Below the pieces are notes generated by a model, which was not told the origin of the DNA, made no database searches, and saw only the letters and a program-made list of their open reading frames with translations. Shown here in pieces: positions 33,563 through 41,765 of a stretch of 64,000 bases of DNA. Both the position numbers and the translations under genes were made by a program. Each line of letters begins with the position of its first letter. Positions within the stretch are counted from its first letter, which is position 1. The stretch comes from DATFVJ01 sp963851085 (GTDB lineage Bacteria > Actinomycetota > Actinomycetes > Streptosporangiales > Streptosporangiaceae): assembly GCA_963851085.1 (NCBI GenBank), contig CAWKNX010000001.1, forward strand, positions 124,001 through 188,000. The letters are read 5' to 3'.

Positions 33563-35835
33563 CAGGCGCGGGGGCGGCGCACACCGGCCAGGACACCGTC
33601 GAGAATGCTGCGGCCACGCCGGATGCCGCGCAGCCGTTCGCGGAGCTCGGCCTGGACACGGCCGAGTACGACCGGATTCGCGCCATCCTCCGGCGGCGGC
33701 CCACCGACGCGGAACTGGCCATCTACTCGGTGATGTGGAGCGAGCACTGCTCCTACAAGTCGTCCAAGGTGCACCTGCGGCGGCTCGCGGCGAAGATGCC
33801 GCGCAGCGACGCGCTGCTGGCCGGTATGGGCCAGAACGCCGGCGTCGTCGACGTGGGCCATGGGTACGCCGTCACGTTCAAGATCGAATCGCACAACCAT
33901 CCGTCGTATGTGGAGCCGCACCAGGGAGCGGCGACCGGGGTCGGCGGGATCGTGCGCGACATCCTGGCGATGGGCGCGCGGCCGGTAGCAGTGATGGATT
34001 CGCTGCGGTTCGGCCCTGCCGACGCGCCGGACACCCGCCGGGTACTGCCCGGCGTGGTCAGCGGTATCTCCTTCTATGGCAACTGCCTCGGCCTGCCCAA
34101 CATCGGCGGCGAGCTTTCCTTTGACGCCTGCTACGCGGGTAACCCGCTGGTGAACGCGCTCTGCGTGGGGGTAATGCGGCACGAGGACCTGAAGTTCGCG
34201 GCCGCGTCGGGACCGGGCAACAAGGTGATCTTGTTCGGCGCGCGGACGGGCCCGGACGGCATCGGCGGCGCCTCGGTGCTCGCGAGTGCCACGTTCGGCG
34301 ACACCATCGCGGGAAACGGCGCGAAACGCCCCAGCGTCCAGGTGGGTGACCCGTTCATGGAGAAACTGCTCGTCGAGTGCAGCCTGGAGCTCTTCGGGGC
34401 CGGGATCATCACGGGCATCCAGGATCTCGGTGCCGCGGGCGTGTCGTGCGCGACGGCCGAGCTTGCCGCGGCAGGCACGGGCGGCATGCGGGTGGAGCTT
34501 GACGCGGTGCCGCTGCGTGACCCGTCGCTTGGCCCAGCCGAGATCCTGATGAGCGAGTCGCAGGAACGAATGATGGCCGTCACCGAGCCTGGCTCGGTCG
34601 AGGAGTTCATGCGGATCTGCGCCAGGTGGGACGTGCCCGCGACCGTGATCGGCGAGGTGACCGGCACTGGGCGGCTCGTGATGACCTGGCACGGCGACGT
34701 GGTGGTGGACATCCCGCCAGGCACCGCCGCCGACGAGGGACCTGTCTACGATCGGCCGGCCCAGCGGCCCGCCGGCCAGGACGCCCTCCAGGCTGACGAC
34801 CCGGCGGCGCTGCCGAGGCCCGCTGACGGCACCGGGCTGCGTGACACCGTGCTCCGCCTGCTCGCAAGCCCGGATCTCGCCGCCAAGACCTGGGTGACAC
34901 AGCAGTACGACCGCTACGTGCGGGGCAACACGGTGCTCGCGATGCCGGACGACGCGGGCGTACTGCGGATCGACGAGGACAGCGGGCTCGGCGTGGCGCT
35001 TGCCACCGACGGCAACGGGCGTTACACGACGCTGGATCCGTACGCCGGAGCACAGCTCGCGCTCGCCGAGGCCTTCAGGAACGTCGCGGCCACGGGTGCG
35101 CGGCCGCTTGCGGTCACCAACTGCCTCAATTTCGGCTCACCAACCGAGCCCGCGGTGATGTGGCAGTTCGCCGAGGCCGTGCGTGGTCTCGGTGACGCGT
35201 GCGCGACCCTCGGCGTGCCGGTGACCGGCGGCAACGTGAGCTTCTACAACCAGACCGAGCAGGCGGCCATCCACCCGACGCCGGTGGTGGGCGTGCTCGG
35301 TGTCCACGACGACGTCCGTGACCGGGTCGCGATCGGCTTCGTGACCCCCGGTGCGAGCGTCGTGCTGCTTGGCGAGACCCGGCCGGAATTCGGCGGCTCG
35401 GCCTGGGCGCACGTCGTGCACGGGCACCTGGGCGGCCGCCCGCCGCGGGTGAGCCTCGTCGCGGAGCGCCAGCTTGCCCTGACGCTGATGGCCGCGGCAG
35501 CGGGTGCGCTGCTCGATGCGGCGCACGACCTGTCCGACGGCGGCCTGGCGGTGGCGCTCGCGGAATCGTGCCTGCGGGGCGGCCTCGGCTGCCGCGTGCG
35601 CCTGCCTGGCGACCCGTTCGTCTGGCTCTTCAGCGAGTCGGCCGCGCGCGCCGTGGTGGCGGTCAGGCCCGGCGCGGAGGCGTCGTTCGCGCAGCTGTGC
35701 GCGGACCACGGCGTCCCGGCGGCGGTCCTCGGCACGCTGGGCGGTGAGAGCCTGGACGTCGAGGGATGCTTCGCCATCCCGCTGGCCGAGCTCTCCGCCG
35801 TGCACGAGCACACCCTGCCCGCCCTCTTCGGCTGA
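33559..35835 (+). CDS. purL: Phosphoribosylformylglycinamidine synthase subunit PurL
   Basis: The 758-residue synthetase subunit, ATP-dependent: FGAR plus ammonia to FGAM. Family motifs are MWSEHCSYKSSK, FKIESHNHPSYVEPHQGAAT, GVGGIVRDILAMGARP, YGNCLGLPNIGGE, GIQDLGAAGVSCATAE and the second-half VTGGNVSFYNQ and AHDLSDGGLAVALAE. GTG 33559 overlaps the purQ stop. Length and motifs are complete, with no frameshift. The conserved pur block is interrupted after this gene. Confidence 0.96.
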   Translation: MTGAGAAHTGQDTVENAAATPDAAQPFAELGLDTAEYDRIRAILRRRPTDAELAIYSVMWSEHCSYKSSKVHLRRLAAKMPRSDALLAGMGQNAGVVDVGHGYAVTFKIESHNHPSYVEPHQGAATGVGGIVRDILAMGARPVAVMDSLRFGPADAPDTRRVLPGVVSGISFYGNCLGLPNIGGELSFDACYAGNPLVNALCVGVMRHEDLKFAAASGPGNKVILFGARTGPDGIGGASVLASATFGDTIAGNGAKRPSVQVGDPFMEKLLVECSLELFGAGIITGIQDLGAAGVSCATAELAAAGTGGMRVELDAVPLRDPSLGPAEILMSESQERMMAVTEPGSVEEFMRICARWDVPATVIGEVTGTGRLVMTWHGDVVVDIPPGTAADEGPVYDRPAQRPAGQDALQADDPAALPRPADGTGLRDTVLRLLASPDLAAKTWVTQQYDRYVRGNTVLAMPDDAGVLRIDEDSGLGVALATDGNGRYTTLDPYAGAQLALAEAFRNVAATGARPLAVTNCLNFGSPTEPAVMWQFAEAVRGLGDACATLGVPVTGGNVSFYNQTEQAAIHPTPVVGVLGVHDDVRDRVAIGFVTPGASVVLLGETRPEFGGSAWAHVVHGHLGGRPPRVSLVAERQLALTLMAAAAGALLDAAHDLSDGGLAVALAESCLRGGLGCRVRLPGDPFVWLFSESAARAVVAVRPGAEASFAQLCADHGVPAAVLGTLGGESLDVEGCFAIPLAELSAVHEHTLPALFG

Positions 35836-35913
35836 GGCCGAGCCGTAGCGAGCTGCCGCCGCGGTGCCCCTCCGCGCGAGCCGTTCCGGATCATTAACCT
35901 CAACGACTGGCGC

Positions 35914-36067
35914 GGGGGATTGGCTCATCTGCGGCCGTCAACCGGTGTCGTGGGGGCTCCGGGGGTCGCCCCCCGGGCCAGCACAGCACGACTGCCGGGG
36001 GTTGGCTCGATTGCGGCCGTCGACCGGTGTCGTGGGGGCTGCGGGGGGTCTCCTCCCGGGCCAGCAC
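35914..36067. repeat. Tandem duplication (~85-bp unit, two copies)
   Basis: Each unit reads GGGGATTGGCTC...CGGCCGTC(A/G)ACCGGTGTCG followed by TGGGGGCT and a GC-rich palindrome ending GGGCCAGCAC. Copy one is about 35914-35985, copy two about 35997-36067. The palindromic part belongs to the family seen at 21470 and 38210. Confidence 0.75.
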
Positions 36068-36070
36068 CTG

Positions 36071-36733
36071 TCAGTAGGCCGACCAGAACGCGATGAGCTG
36101 CTGCCAGCCGACCGAGCTTCCGCATGGCTCCAGCTGCACAGCTTGCCCGTCGCTCCAATCGGATCCGCTCGCCGTGACGCACTTGCCCACCGCTTGGCTG
36201 CGAAGCTGCCAGTAGTCACGGCCGGAGGGATCCTTGCCCAGGTAGGGGTGGCGCCAGCGCTGGTTCAGACGCAGGTTGCACGTCGCGAGCCCGAGCTGGC
36301 GGGCCGGGTAGGAGGCGGCGGCCGTCTGGCTGCGCGCGGCCGCGTCGAGGCACATGCCGTCGGGCACGTAGACGAGCACATAGCTACCGTCGGTCATCTC
36401 GTCCGCCTGCCACTGCTGGCTGGCCAGGACGCTGCTGCCGCCGCCGCCCGCAAAAAAGGACAGGCCCGCGCCTGACGGGGCGATCAGCCGCTGCGCCGCG
36501 CTGGCCGTCGGCCCCGGGTCCGCCAGCCCGGCGAGTTGCTGGCTCGCCAGGGTCGTGGAGAGCACCCGCTGCTGTTTGTGCGGGCTGCCGCCGTTCAGCA
36601 GGACGAAGCCGATGGTCGCCGCGGCGGCGAGCACGGCGAGCGCCGAGACGGCGATGAGCACCACGACACCACGTGCACCACGTGTCCAGTTCGCCCGCAA
36701 CTGACCTCTGATCGCTCGCCGCTGTCCCGGCAT
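36071..36733 (-). CDS. Membrane-anchored or secreted ricin-type beta-trefoil (lectin-like) protein
   Basis: 220 residues. A basic start and one membrane helix (VVVLIAVSALAVLAAAATIGF, at ~23-45) are followed by an outside domain (~85-220) with the beta-trefoil features VPDGMCLDAAARS, CNLRLNQRWRH, KCVTASGSDWSDGQAVQLEP and CGSSVGWQQL; the QxW-type repeats are characteristic of carbohydrate-binding ricin domains. No enzymatic domain is present. It may bind surface polysaccharide. It is the first gene of a 2.4-kb segment inserted between purL and the purF block. Confidence 0.75.
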   Translation of the reverse strand: MPGQRRAIRGQLRANWTRGARGVVVLIAVSALAVLAAAATIGFVLLNGGSPHKQQRVLSTTLASQQLAGLADPGPTASAAQRLIAPSGAGLSFFAGGGGSSVLASQQWQADEMTDGSYVLVYVPDGMCLDAAARSQTAAASYPARQLGLATCNLRLNQRWRHPYLGKDPSGRDYWQLRSQAVGKCVTASGSDWSDGQAVQLEPCGSSVGWQQLIAFWSAY

Positions 36734-36804
36734 ACGGAACGCCTACATACGAAAGGTATTCGCTGACAAGCTACTTTTGCCTGACTTCCGGTGATGATCA
36801 GGAA

Positions 36805-36830
36805 CCCCGGAGCGATGCCACGCTCCGGGG
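36805..36830. terminator. Perfect hairpin, terminator-like
   Basis: CCCCGGAGCG (36805-36814) and CGCTCCGGGG (36821-36830) form a 10-bp stem with a 6-nt loop. There is no clear T-run on either side, so it may instead be a protein site or a remnant of a lost gene's terminator. Confidence 0.5.
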
Positions 36831-36833
36831 GTA

Positions 36834-37106
36834 TAGGCACCGGGAGAGGGACAGGTCTCCTGATGCCAGCCGTAGCTTAGTGGCGATCGCCAGCCCGGAC
36901 GAGACCAGCTACCAGGCCTGATCCATGAAGGCCCGGGCTTCGGCGGTCTTCTGGGCGATATGATCGTTCCTCAAGAAGGTGGTGCCGGTTTAACGGGCGT
37001 TGCCGCTTGGCGGGACGCATGGGGCTGATTGGCCAGCCGGCTTCTGCCGAGCAGTTTACTGGACAGTCAGGTGTCAAGGCCCTAATTCGACTTCTCTCGT
37101 GCTTAG
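36834..37106. other. Gene-poor stretch with a possible coding scrap
   Basis: No gene. On the minus strand 36909-36980 reads TTFLRNDHIAQKTAEARAFM and then DQAW before a stop. This looks like the C-terminus of some protein, but there is a stop just upstream and no start. Its origin is unknown. Confidence 0.35.
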
Positions 37107-37361
37107 CTAGGTTTTGCCGTCCGGTCTTGGTCCCACATAGGTCCCGCGCTGCGGGACCGTGAACACGAGCCCTTCATCCCTGAGCAAGGCGACGGCCCGG
37201 CGCACTGTGTCACGGCTCACGCCGTACTCCTGGACAAGCATGCTCTCGGACGGCAACGGGTCAAGCCGCTTGTACTGGCCAGCCTCGATCTTGCGGCGCA
37301 GGATGCCCGCTAGCTGACGATGCAACGGCTCGTCAGCGTAGGGGTCGATCTCATCCGCCAT
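37107..37361 (-). CDS. Minimal GntR-family winged-helix regulator
   Basis: 84 residues from ATG 37361: almost only the GntR DNA-binding domain (PLHRQLAGILRRKIEAGQY, then LPSESMLVQEYGVSRDTVRR and EGLVFTVPQRGTYVGP). There is no effector-binding domain. Such miniature GntR proteins occur with actinomycete integrative elements and are typically paired with small co-transcribed or divergent genes. The AT-richer gap upstream contains repeats that look like its operator. A longer open frame reaches 37478, but the extra residues lack protein character. Confidence 0.82.
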   Translation of the reverse strand: MADEIDPYADEPLHRQLAGILRRKIEAGQYKRLDPLPSESMLVQEYGVSRDTVRRAVALLRDEGLVFTVPQRGTYVGPRPDGKT

Positions 37362-37399
37362 GAACTCAACGTAACCGACGTGATCAACGTACCTACCTG

Positions 37400-37436
37400 T
37401 GCATACGTTGGCAACGTTACATACAATGCATACGTT
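37400..37436. promoter_or_regulatory. Candidate operator of the mini-GntR regulator
   Basis: The palindrome ACGTTGGCAACGT (37405-37417) lies inside a direct repeat TGCATACGTT (37400-37409 and 37427-37436). The block is in the gap between the GntR gene and the rightward small gene, and is markedly less GC-rich than its surroundings. Confidence 0.55.
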
Positions 37437-37537
37437 CGATACCATGAGTCGACACAGCCCCAAGGGCACACCACACAAACCGAACGCTGATGATTTCGGT
37501 CCCTTGGGGCTGTGCCCAGGACCCCGAAGGGAGCGGC

Positions 37538-37796
37538 ATGGACAACACGCTCACCATGGCCGAGCGCAACCGCATCATCGCCGAACGGCTCGGCTGGCCA
37601 GAAGGCGCCGCGGGGCATTGCCGCGACCTTGAGCAGCGTTTCCCCGGCTACACGGTCTGGTACGGCACCGGGCCTGTCCCGCCAACCGGAGCCGGGTTAC
37701 TGCGCTTGCATGCGCGAGGCCCGCGCCACAGATCCCATCTACCGGGCGCCGACCCCGGAAGAACTGGCTGCGCTTATCGGGGAGGCCCGGTCATGA
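37538..37796 (+). pseudogene. Small partner gene of the GntR locus, frameshifted
   Basis: From ATG 37538 (GAAGGGAG upstream) the frame reads TMAERNRIIAERLGWPEGA, then RDLEQRFPGYTVWYGTG. Near 37680 the sensible sequence moves to another frame: RQPEPGYCACMREARATDP, then APTPEELAALIGEARS and a stop at 37796. Joined, it makes a ~85-residue protein of a kind often found next to mini-GntR genes. Either one indel has broken the gene or the assembly is wrong here. Function unknown. Confidence 0.55.
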
Positions 37797-38076
37797 CGGA
37801 GCCTGAAAAAGTCATGCACGCTGGCGGTGGCAGGGCGCTGCCTGGCGAGATTCCTGGCGAGGAAGAACGCCGCAACTCAATGACCTGCGCAACAAGTACG
37901 CCGGTCACAACATCTACCGTGAGGTACTCCCGCAGAGTGCGGGAGTCATCTACCACGCCCAGGGCGTGACCGTGATAGTCCGCCCTTACCGCATATCGAC
38001 ACCCGATCTTGACAAGCTCGCGGCCGAGCTGGAGCAGGCGTACAGCGACGGGGAGACACCCGAAGGGGACCCGTAA
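37794..38076 (+). pseudogene. Second small partner gene, frameshifted
   Basis: An ATG at 37794 overlaps the previous stop (ATGA) and opens MTEPEKVMHAGG. By about 37876 the coding character is in another frame: LNDLRNKYAGHNIYREVLPQ, then VIVRPYRISTPDLDKLAAEL, ending GDP and TAA at 38074. The second part has a normal protein look and may bind ligand or DNA in the intact form, but I do not recognise the family. It is broken by one or two indels between 37830 and 37876. Confidence 0.5.
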
Positions 38077-38199
38077 AGACTCCCTTCCCGCCGGTTCATC
38101 CGGTATCCCCGCCGGGCGTCTCCGCCACCCGCGGCCCCGCGCCCCCCGCCAGCGCCGTGCCTTCGCAAGAGCGGCCGCAGCGCGCGCCGCCGTTCGGGC

Positions 38200-38245
38200 T
38201 GTATTGGCCCCGGGGGACGACCCCCCGGGATCCCCCCGCAAACAG
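38200..38245. repeat. GC-rich palindromic repeat
   Basis: GGCCCCGGGGGACGACCCCC followed by CGGGATCCCCCCGC; the same family as at 21470 and 35953. It lies just before the sterol-carrier-like gene and marks the right edge of the variable segment. Confidence 0.5.
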
Positions 38246-38268
38246 CTCACTGGGGTAGCTTCCGTTGC

Positions 38269-38739
38269 GTGCCGTCACGACGCCCGTCAGCCGAGCGCGT
38301 GCTTGCCGCGCTGGCCAGCCAGCTCGCGGAACTTGACAGCGCGGCTGGCGCAAAGCCCGCCAGCCCAGATACCAGTCCGCGCACCCTCTCCGACCTTCAG
38401 TCCGCCTGCGTGGATGCCGTTCTCACGGCGATCGGCACCGGCCTGCGCCCGCAGCCGGACGCGGCCAGGGTAGCGGTCAGATATCTCCTCGACCTTCTCG
38501 CGGCGGCCGTTCCCGGCCGCGCTGTGGAGGTGCGGGTCCCGCCGTATGGCGCGGTGCAGTGCGTAGCGGGCCCGACGCACACCAGGGGCACGCCGCCGAA
38601 CGTGGTCGAGACCGATCCGCTGACGTGGCTGCGGCTTGCGACCGGAGGCCTCACCTGGCGGGAGGGGATCGAGCGCGGAGCGGTCCGGGCGAGCGGCCCG
38701 CGGGCGGACTTGTCGCCGCATCTGCCGGTTACCCGCTGA
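38269..38739 (+). CDS. Sterol carrier-type (SCP_3-like) small protein
   Basis: 156 residues from GTG 38269, 20 nt ahead of purF, the usual position of this gene in actinomycetes. Conserved parts are ACVDAVLTAIGTGLRPQPDA, VRYLLDLLAAAVPGRAVEVR, VPPYGAVQCVAGPTHTRGTP and NVVETDPLTWLRLATGGLTW. It resembles the SCP2-like fold; its link with purine synthesis is by location only, and no ligand is known to me. Confidence 0.85.
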   Translation: MPSRRPSAERVLAALASQLAELDSAAGAKPASPDTSPRTLSDLQSACVDAVLTAIGTGLRPQPDAARVAVRYLLDLLAAAVPGRAVEVRVPPYGAVQCVAGPTHTRGTPPNVVETDPLTWLRLATGGLTWREGIERGAVRASGPRADLSPHLPVTR

Positions 38740-38759
38740 GCCACCAGTAAACTGGCCGG

Positions 38760-40227
38760 GTGGCCGAACCCCGTGGCCCTCTGACCAGCGACTTCGTCAA
38801 CTCTGCCAGCGGCGTTCCCGGTGACCCTCCGCCGAGGGACGCCTGCGGAGTGTTCGGAGTCTGGTCACCGGCCGAAGAGGTCAGCAAGCTCACCTACTAC
38901 GGGCTCTATGCCCTTCAGCACCGCGGCCAGGAGTCGGCTGGGATCGCGGTCAGCGACGGTACGCGCATCGTCGTGTACAAGGACATGGGCCTTGTTGCCC
39001 AGGTATTCGACGAGTCGGTCCTGCATACGCTGCGCGGTCATGTGGCGATCGGGCATTGCAGGTACTCCACGACGGGCTCGTCGGTGTGGGCGAACGCACA
39101 GCCGGCCTTTCCGGTTCACGGGCAACTCCGGGCTGGCGCTCGGGCACAACGGCAACCTGATCAATACCCTCGAGCTCGCCGCGATGCTGGATGGTTCACC
39201 TGGGGAGAGTGAAGGCCTGACTGGCACGTCGGACACGGACGTGCTCACGGCGCTGTTCGCGAGCCGTCCCGGCAGCATGGCCGATGCGGCGGCATCCGTG
39301 CTGCCGCTCGTGCGAGGGGCATACTCCCTGGTCTTCATGGATGAGCAGACTCTGTACGCGGCCCGCGACCCGCAAGGCTTCCGGCCGCTCGTGCTTGGCC
39401 GGCTCGCCCGCGGCTGGGTTGTCGCGAGCGAGACGGCGGCGCTGGATATCGTGGGCGCGGCCTTCGTGCGCGAGATCGAGCCCGGTGAACTGCTCGCGAT
39501 CGACGAAGCCGGGGTGAGGTCGCGGCGGTTCGCTCCCGCCGACCCCAAGGGATGCCTGTTCGAGTACGTGTACCTGGCCCGGCCGGATACGGCGATCGCC
39601 GGGCGCGGCGTGCACGCGACCCGGCTGACCATCGGGCGCAGGCTGGCAGGTGAGCATCCGGTCGAGGCTGATCTGGTGATCCCGGTGCCCGAGTCGGGTA
39701 CCCCCGCCGCGATCGGCTACGCGGAGGCGAGCGGCATACCTTATGGCCAGGGCCTGGTCAAGAATTCCTATGTCGGGCGCACCTTCATCCAGCCCAGCCA
39801 GACGATCAGGGAACTCGGGATCAGGCTGAAGCTGAACCCGCTGCGCGACGCGATCGCTGGCAAGCGGCTCGTGGTCGTGGACGACTCGATCGTCCGGGGC
39901 ACCACGCAGCGGGCAATCGTCGCCATGCTCCGCGAGGCGGGTGCCACCGAGGTGCACGTGCGCATCTCCAGCCCGCCGGTGTCGTGGCCCTGCTTCTACG
40001 GGATCGACTTCGCCAGCCGCGCTGAACTGATCGCAGGGACCCTGGACGTGGCGGAGATCCGCGCGTCGATCGGCGCCGACTCGCTCGGCTATGTCTCGCT
40101 CGATGGCCTCATCGCGGCCACAACGCTGCCGTCGGCCCGGCTCTGCCACGCCTGTTTCGACGGAAGGTACCCGCTCTCGGTGGCGGAGGCCGAGCGTGGC
40201 AAGCATGTGCTCGAGGAGGTCCCGTGA
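38760..40227 (+). CDS. purF: Amidophosphoribosyltransferase, interrupted by one frameshift
   Basis: Catalyses the first committed purine step, PRPP + Gln to phosphoribosylamine. GTG 38760 opens the frame; the N-terminal nucleophile Cys follows a short propeptide (RDACGVFGVW). The glutaminase part LYALQHRGQESAGIAV and HCRYSTTGSSVW is in frame with the start. At about 39114 (after QPAFP) the reading moves one base to GNSGLALGHNGNLINTLELA and continues to the end with the PRPP site RLVVVDDSIVRGTTQ. Everything else is intact. PurF is needed for purine synthesis and the break is one indel, so a sequencing or assembly error is the likelier cause. The stop overlaps the purM start. Confidence 0.9.
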
Positions 40228-41288
40228 CGAGCGGTGGCCCCAGCTACGCCACCGCGGGAGTGGACATCGCCGCCGCGGAGCGTGCGGTCGATCTGATGCG
40301 GGCGGCCGTCGCGCGCACGGCGCGGCCGGAGGTGGTGGGCGGTATCGGCGGGTTCGCCGGTCTGTTCGACGCCAGCAAGCTGGCGGCCTACCGCCGGCCA
40401 TTGCTCGCCACATCCACCGACGGCGTGGGAACGAAGGTGATGATCGCGCAGCGCCTCGGCCGGTACGACACGATCGGCATCGACCTCGTCGCGATGGTGG
40501 CCGACGACCTGGTCGTCTGCGGCGCGGAACCGCTGTTCATGACGGACTATCTCGTGTTCGGCAAGGTGCTACCCGAGCGGGTGGCCGCGATCGTGACCGG
40601 CATCGCCGTCGGCTGCCTCCAAGCAGGCTGCGCACTCGTCGGCGGTGAGACCGCGGAGCATCCAGGGCATCTCGGCCCCGCGGACTTCGACATCGCGGGC
40701 GCGGCCACCGGCGTGGTGGAGGCTGACGAGCTGCTCGGCGCGGACCGGGTGCGCACCGGCGACGCGGTGATCGCCATGGGGTCCTCAGGCCTGCATGCCA
40801 ACGGGTTCTCGCTCGTGCGTGACATCCTCGCCAGGACCGGCATGGACCTGGCGGACGAGCCACCGGAACTCGACGGGACGCTCGGCGCGGAGCTCGCTAC
40901 CCCCTCGCGAATCTACGCGCCCGCCTGCCTCGCGCTTGCGCGTGCGCACTGCGTCCATGCGTTCGCGCACATTACCGGTGGCGGGCTCGCCGCGAACATG
41001 GCCAGGGTGCTCCCCGCGAATGCGGATGCTGTCATCGACAGGCGGACGTGGTGTCCGCCGCCGGTCTTCTGGCTGCTCGCGGACCACGGCGGCATGCCCG
41101 GCGGCGTGGCGGGCCAGGCGATGGAGCAGGTCTTCAACCTCGGCGTCGGCATGACCGCGGTCGTGGCACAGGAAGAGACGGCGGGCGCCATGGAACTGCT
41201 CGCCAGCCACAGCGTTCAGGCATGGATAGCTGGCGAGATCGTGCCTGGCACGGGGCAGGCACGGCTAACCGGATCGTATGCCACCTGA
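40224..41288 (+). CDS. purM: Phosphoribosylformylglycinamidine cyclo-ligase (AIR synthetase)
   Basis: 354 residues; ATP-dependent closure of FGAM to AIR. Landmarks are LLATSTDGVGTKVMIAQ, IGIDLVAMVADDLVVCGAEP, GCALVGGETAEHPG, MGSSGLHANGFSLVR, FAHITGGGLAANMARVLP and NLGVGMTAVV. The GTG start overlaps the purF stop by 4 nt, showing coupling. It is followed, 5 bp on, by the convergent DUF3073 gene, the normal actinomycete neighbour. Confidence 0.96.
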   Translation: MTSGGPSYATAGVDIAAAERAVDLMRAAVARTARPEVVGGIGGFAGLFDASKLAAYRRPLLATSTDGVGTKVMIAQRLGRYDTIGIDLVAMVADDLVVCGAEPLFMTDYLVFGKVLPERVAAIVTGIAVGCLQAGCALVGGETAEHPGHLGPADFDIAGAATGVVEADELLGADRVRTGDAVIAMGSSGLHANGFSLVRDILARTGMDLADEPPELDGTLGAELATPSRIYAPACLALARAHCVHAFAHITGGGLAANMARVLPANADAVIDRRTWCPPPVFWLLADHGGMPGGVAGQAMEQVFNLGVGMTAVVAQEETAGAMELLASHSVQAWIAGEIVPGTGQARLTGSYAT

Positions 41289-41293
41289 CCGGC

Positions 41294-41545
41294 TCAGCCG
41301 GTGCCGTCCCTGCGCTCTGCCTCGTCGTCGTCATCGACATCGTCGTCATCGACATCGACATCGATGTCATCGCCGTTGTCCGCGTAACGGTCGGCGAGAT
41401 CGTCATAGGACCGGTCAGGCTCATCATCGTGCCGGCCGGAGCCGACGATTTCTGCCCGCAGCCGATCCAGATCCGTGCCGCCGCTGTTGTACTTCAGCTG
41501 GCGGGCGACCTTGACCTGCTTGGCCTTGGCTCGGCCGCGCCCCAT
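41294..41545 (-). CDS. DUF3073 protein
   Basis: 83 residues: a basic, conserved N-terminus MGRGRAKAKQVKVARQLKYN with DLDRLRAEI, then a very acidic tail of Asp repeats coded by a GTC/ATC-rich tract. DUF3073 is found throughout actinobacteria next to purM; its role is not known. The basic/acidic split suggests a nucleic-acid- or protein-binding small protein. Confidence 0.92.
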   Translation of the reverse strand: MGRGRAKAKQVKVARQLKYNSGGTDLDRLRAEIVGSGRHDDEPDRSYDDLADRYADNGDDIDVDVDDDDVDDDDEAERRDGTG

Positions 41546-41765
41546 TGGCTCGACCCCCTCGAACGTCCGGGCCTCGGTCAGGCCCCTGCCTCAATGCATT
41601 CTTGCCGATAGATGCTAGCGGGCGTACCGCGCGATGAACCGACCCGCCAGCCTCCCTCACCGGAAGGTGGTGCGTGTCGGCTTCCGTACTGGTACAACCG
41701 TACCTGCTTTGCGGCGTGCTCGCCTACGCAGCATGCCGTCTGGGCCAAGCCGTGGCCACCTGCTG
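41546..41765. other. Intergenic, no gene seen
   Basis: The gap between two minus-strand genes, upstream of DUF3073 and downstream of vdh. No frame has protein character and no clear terminator hairpin stands out. Confidence 0.4.

Noticed and set aside
36870..36945. A second tRNA (GTAGCTTAGTGG looks like a D-arm)
   Set aside because: No acceptor or T stem can be paired around it.
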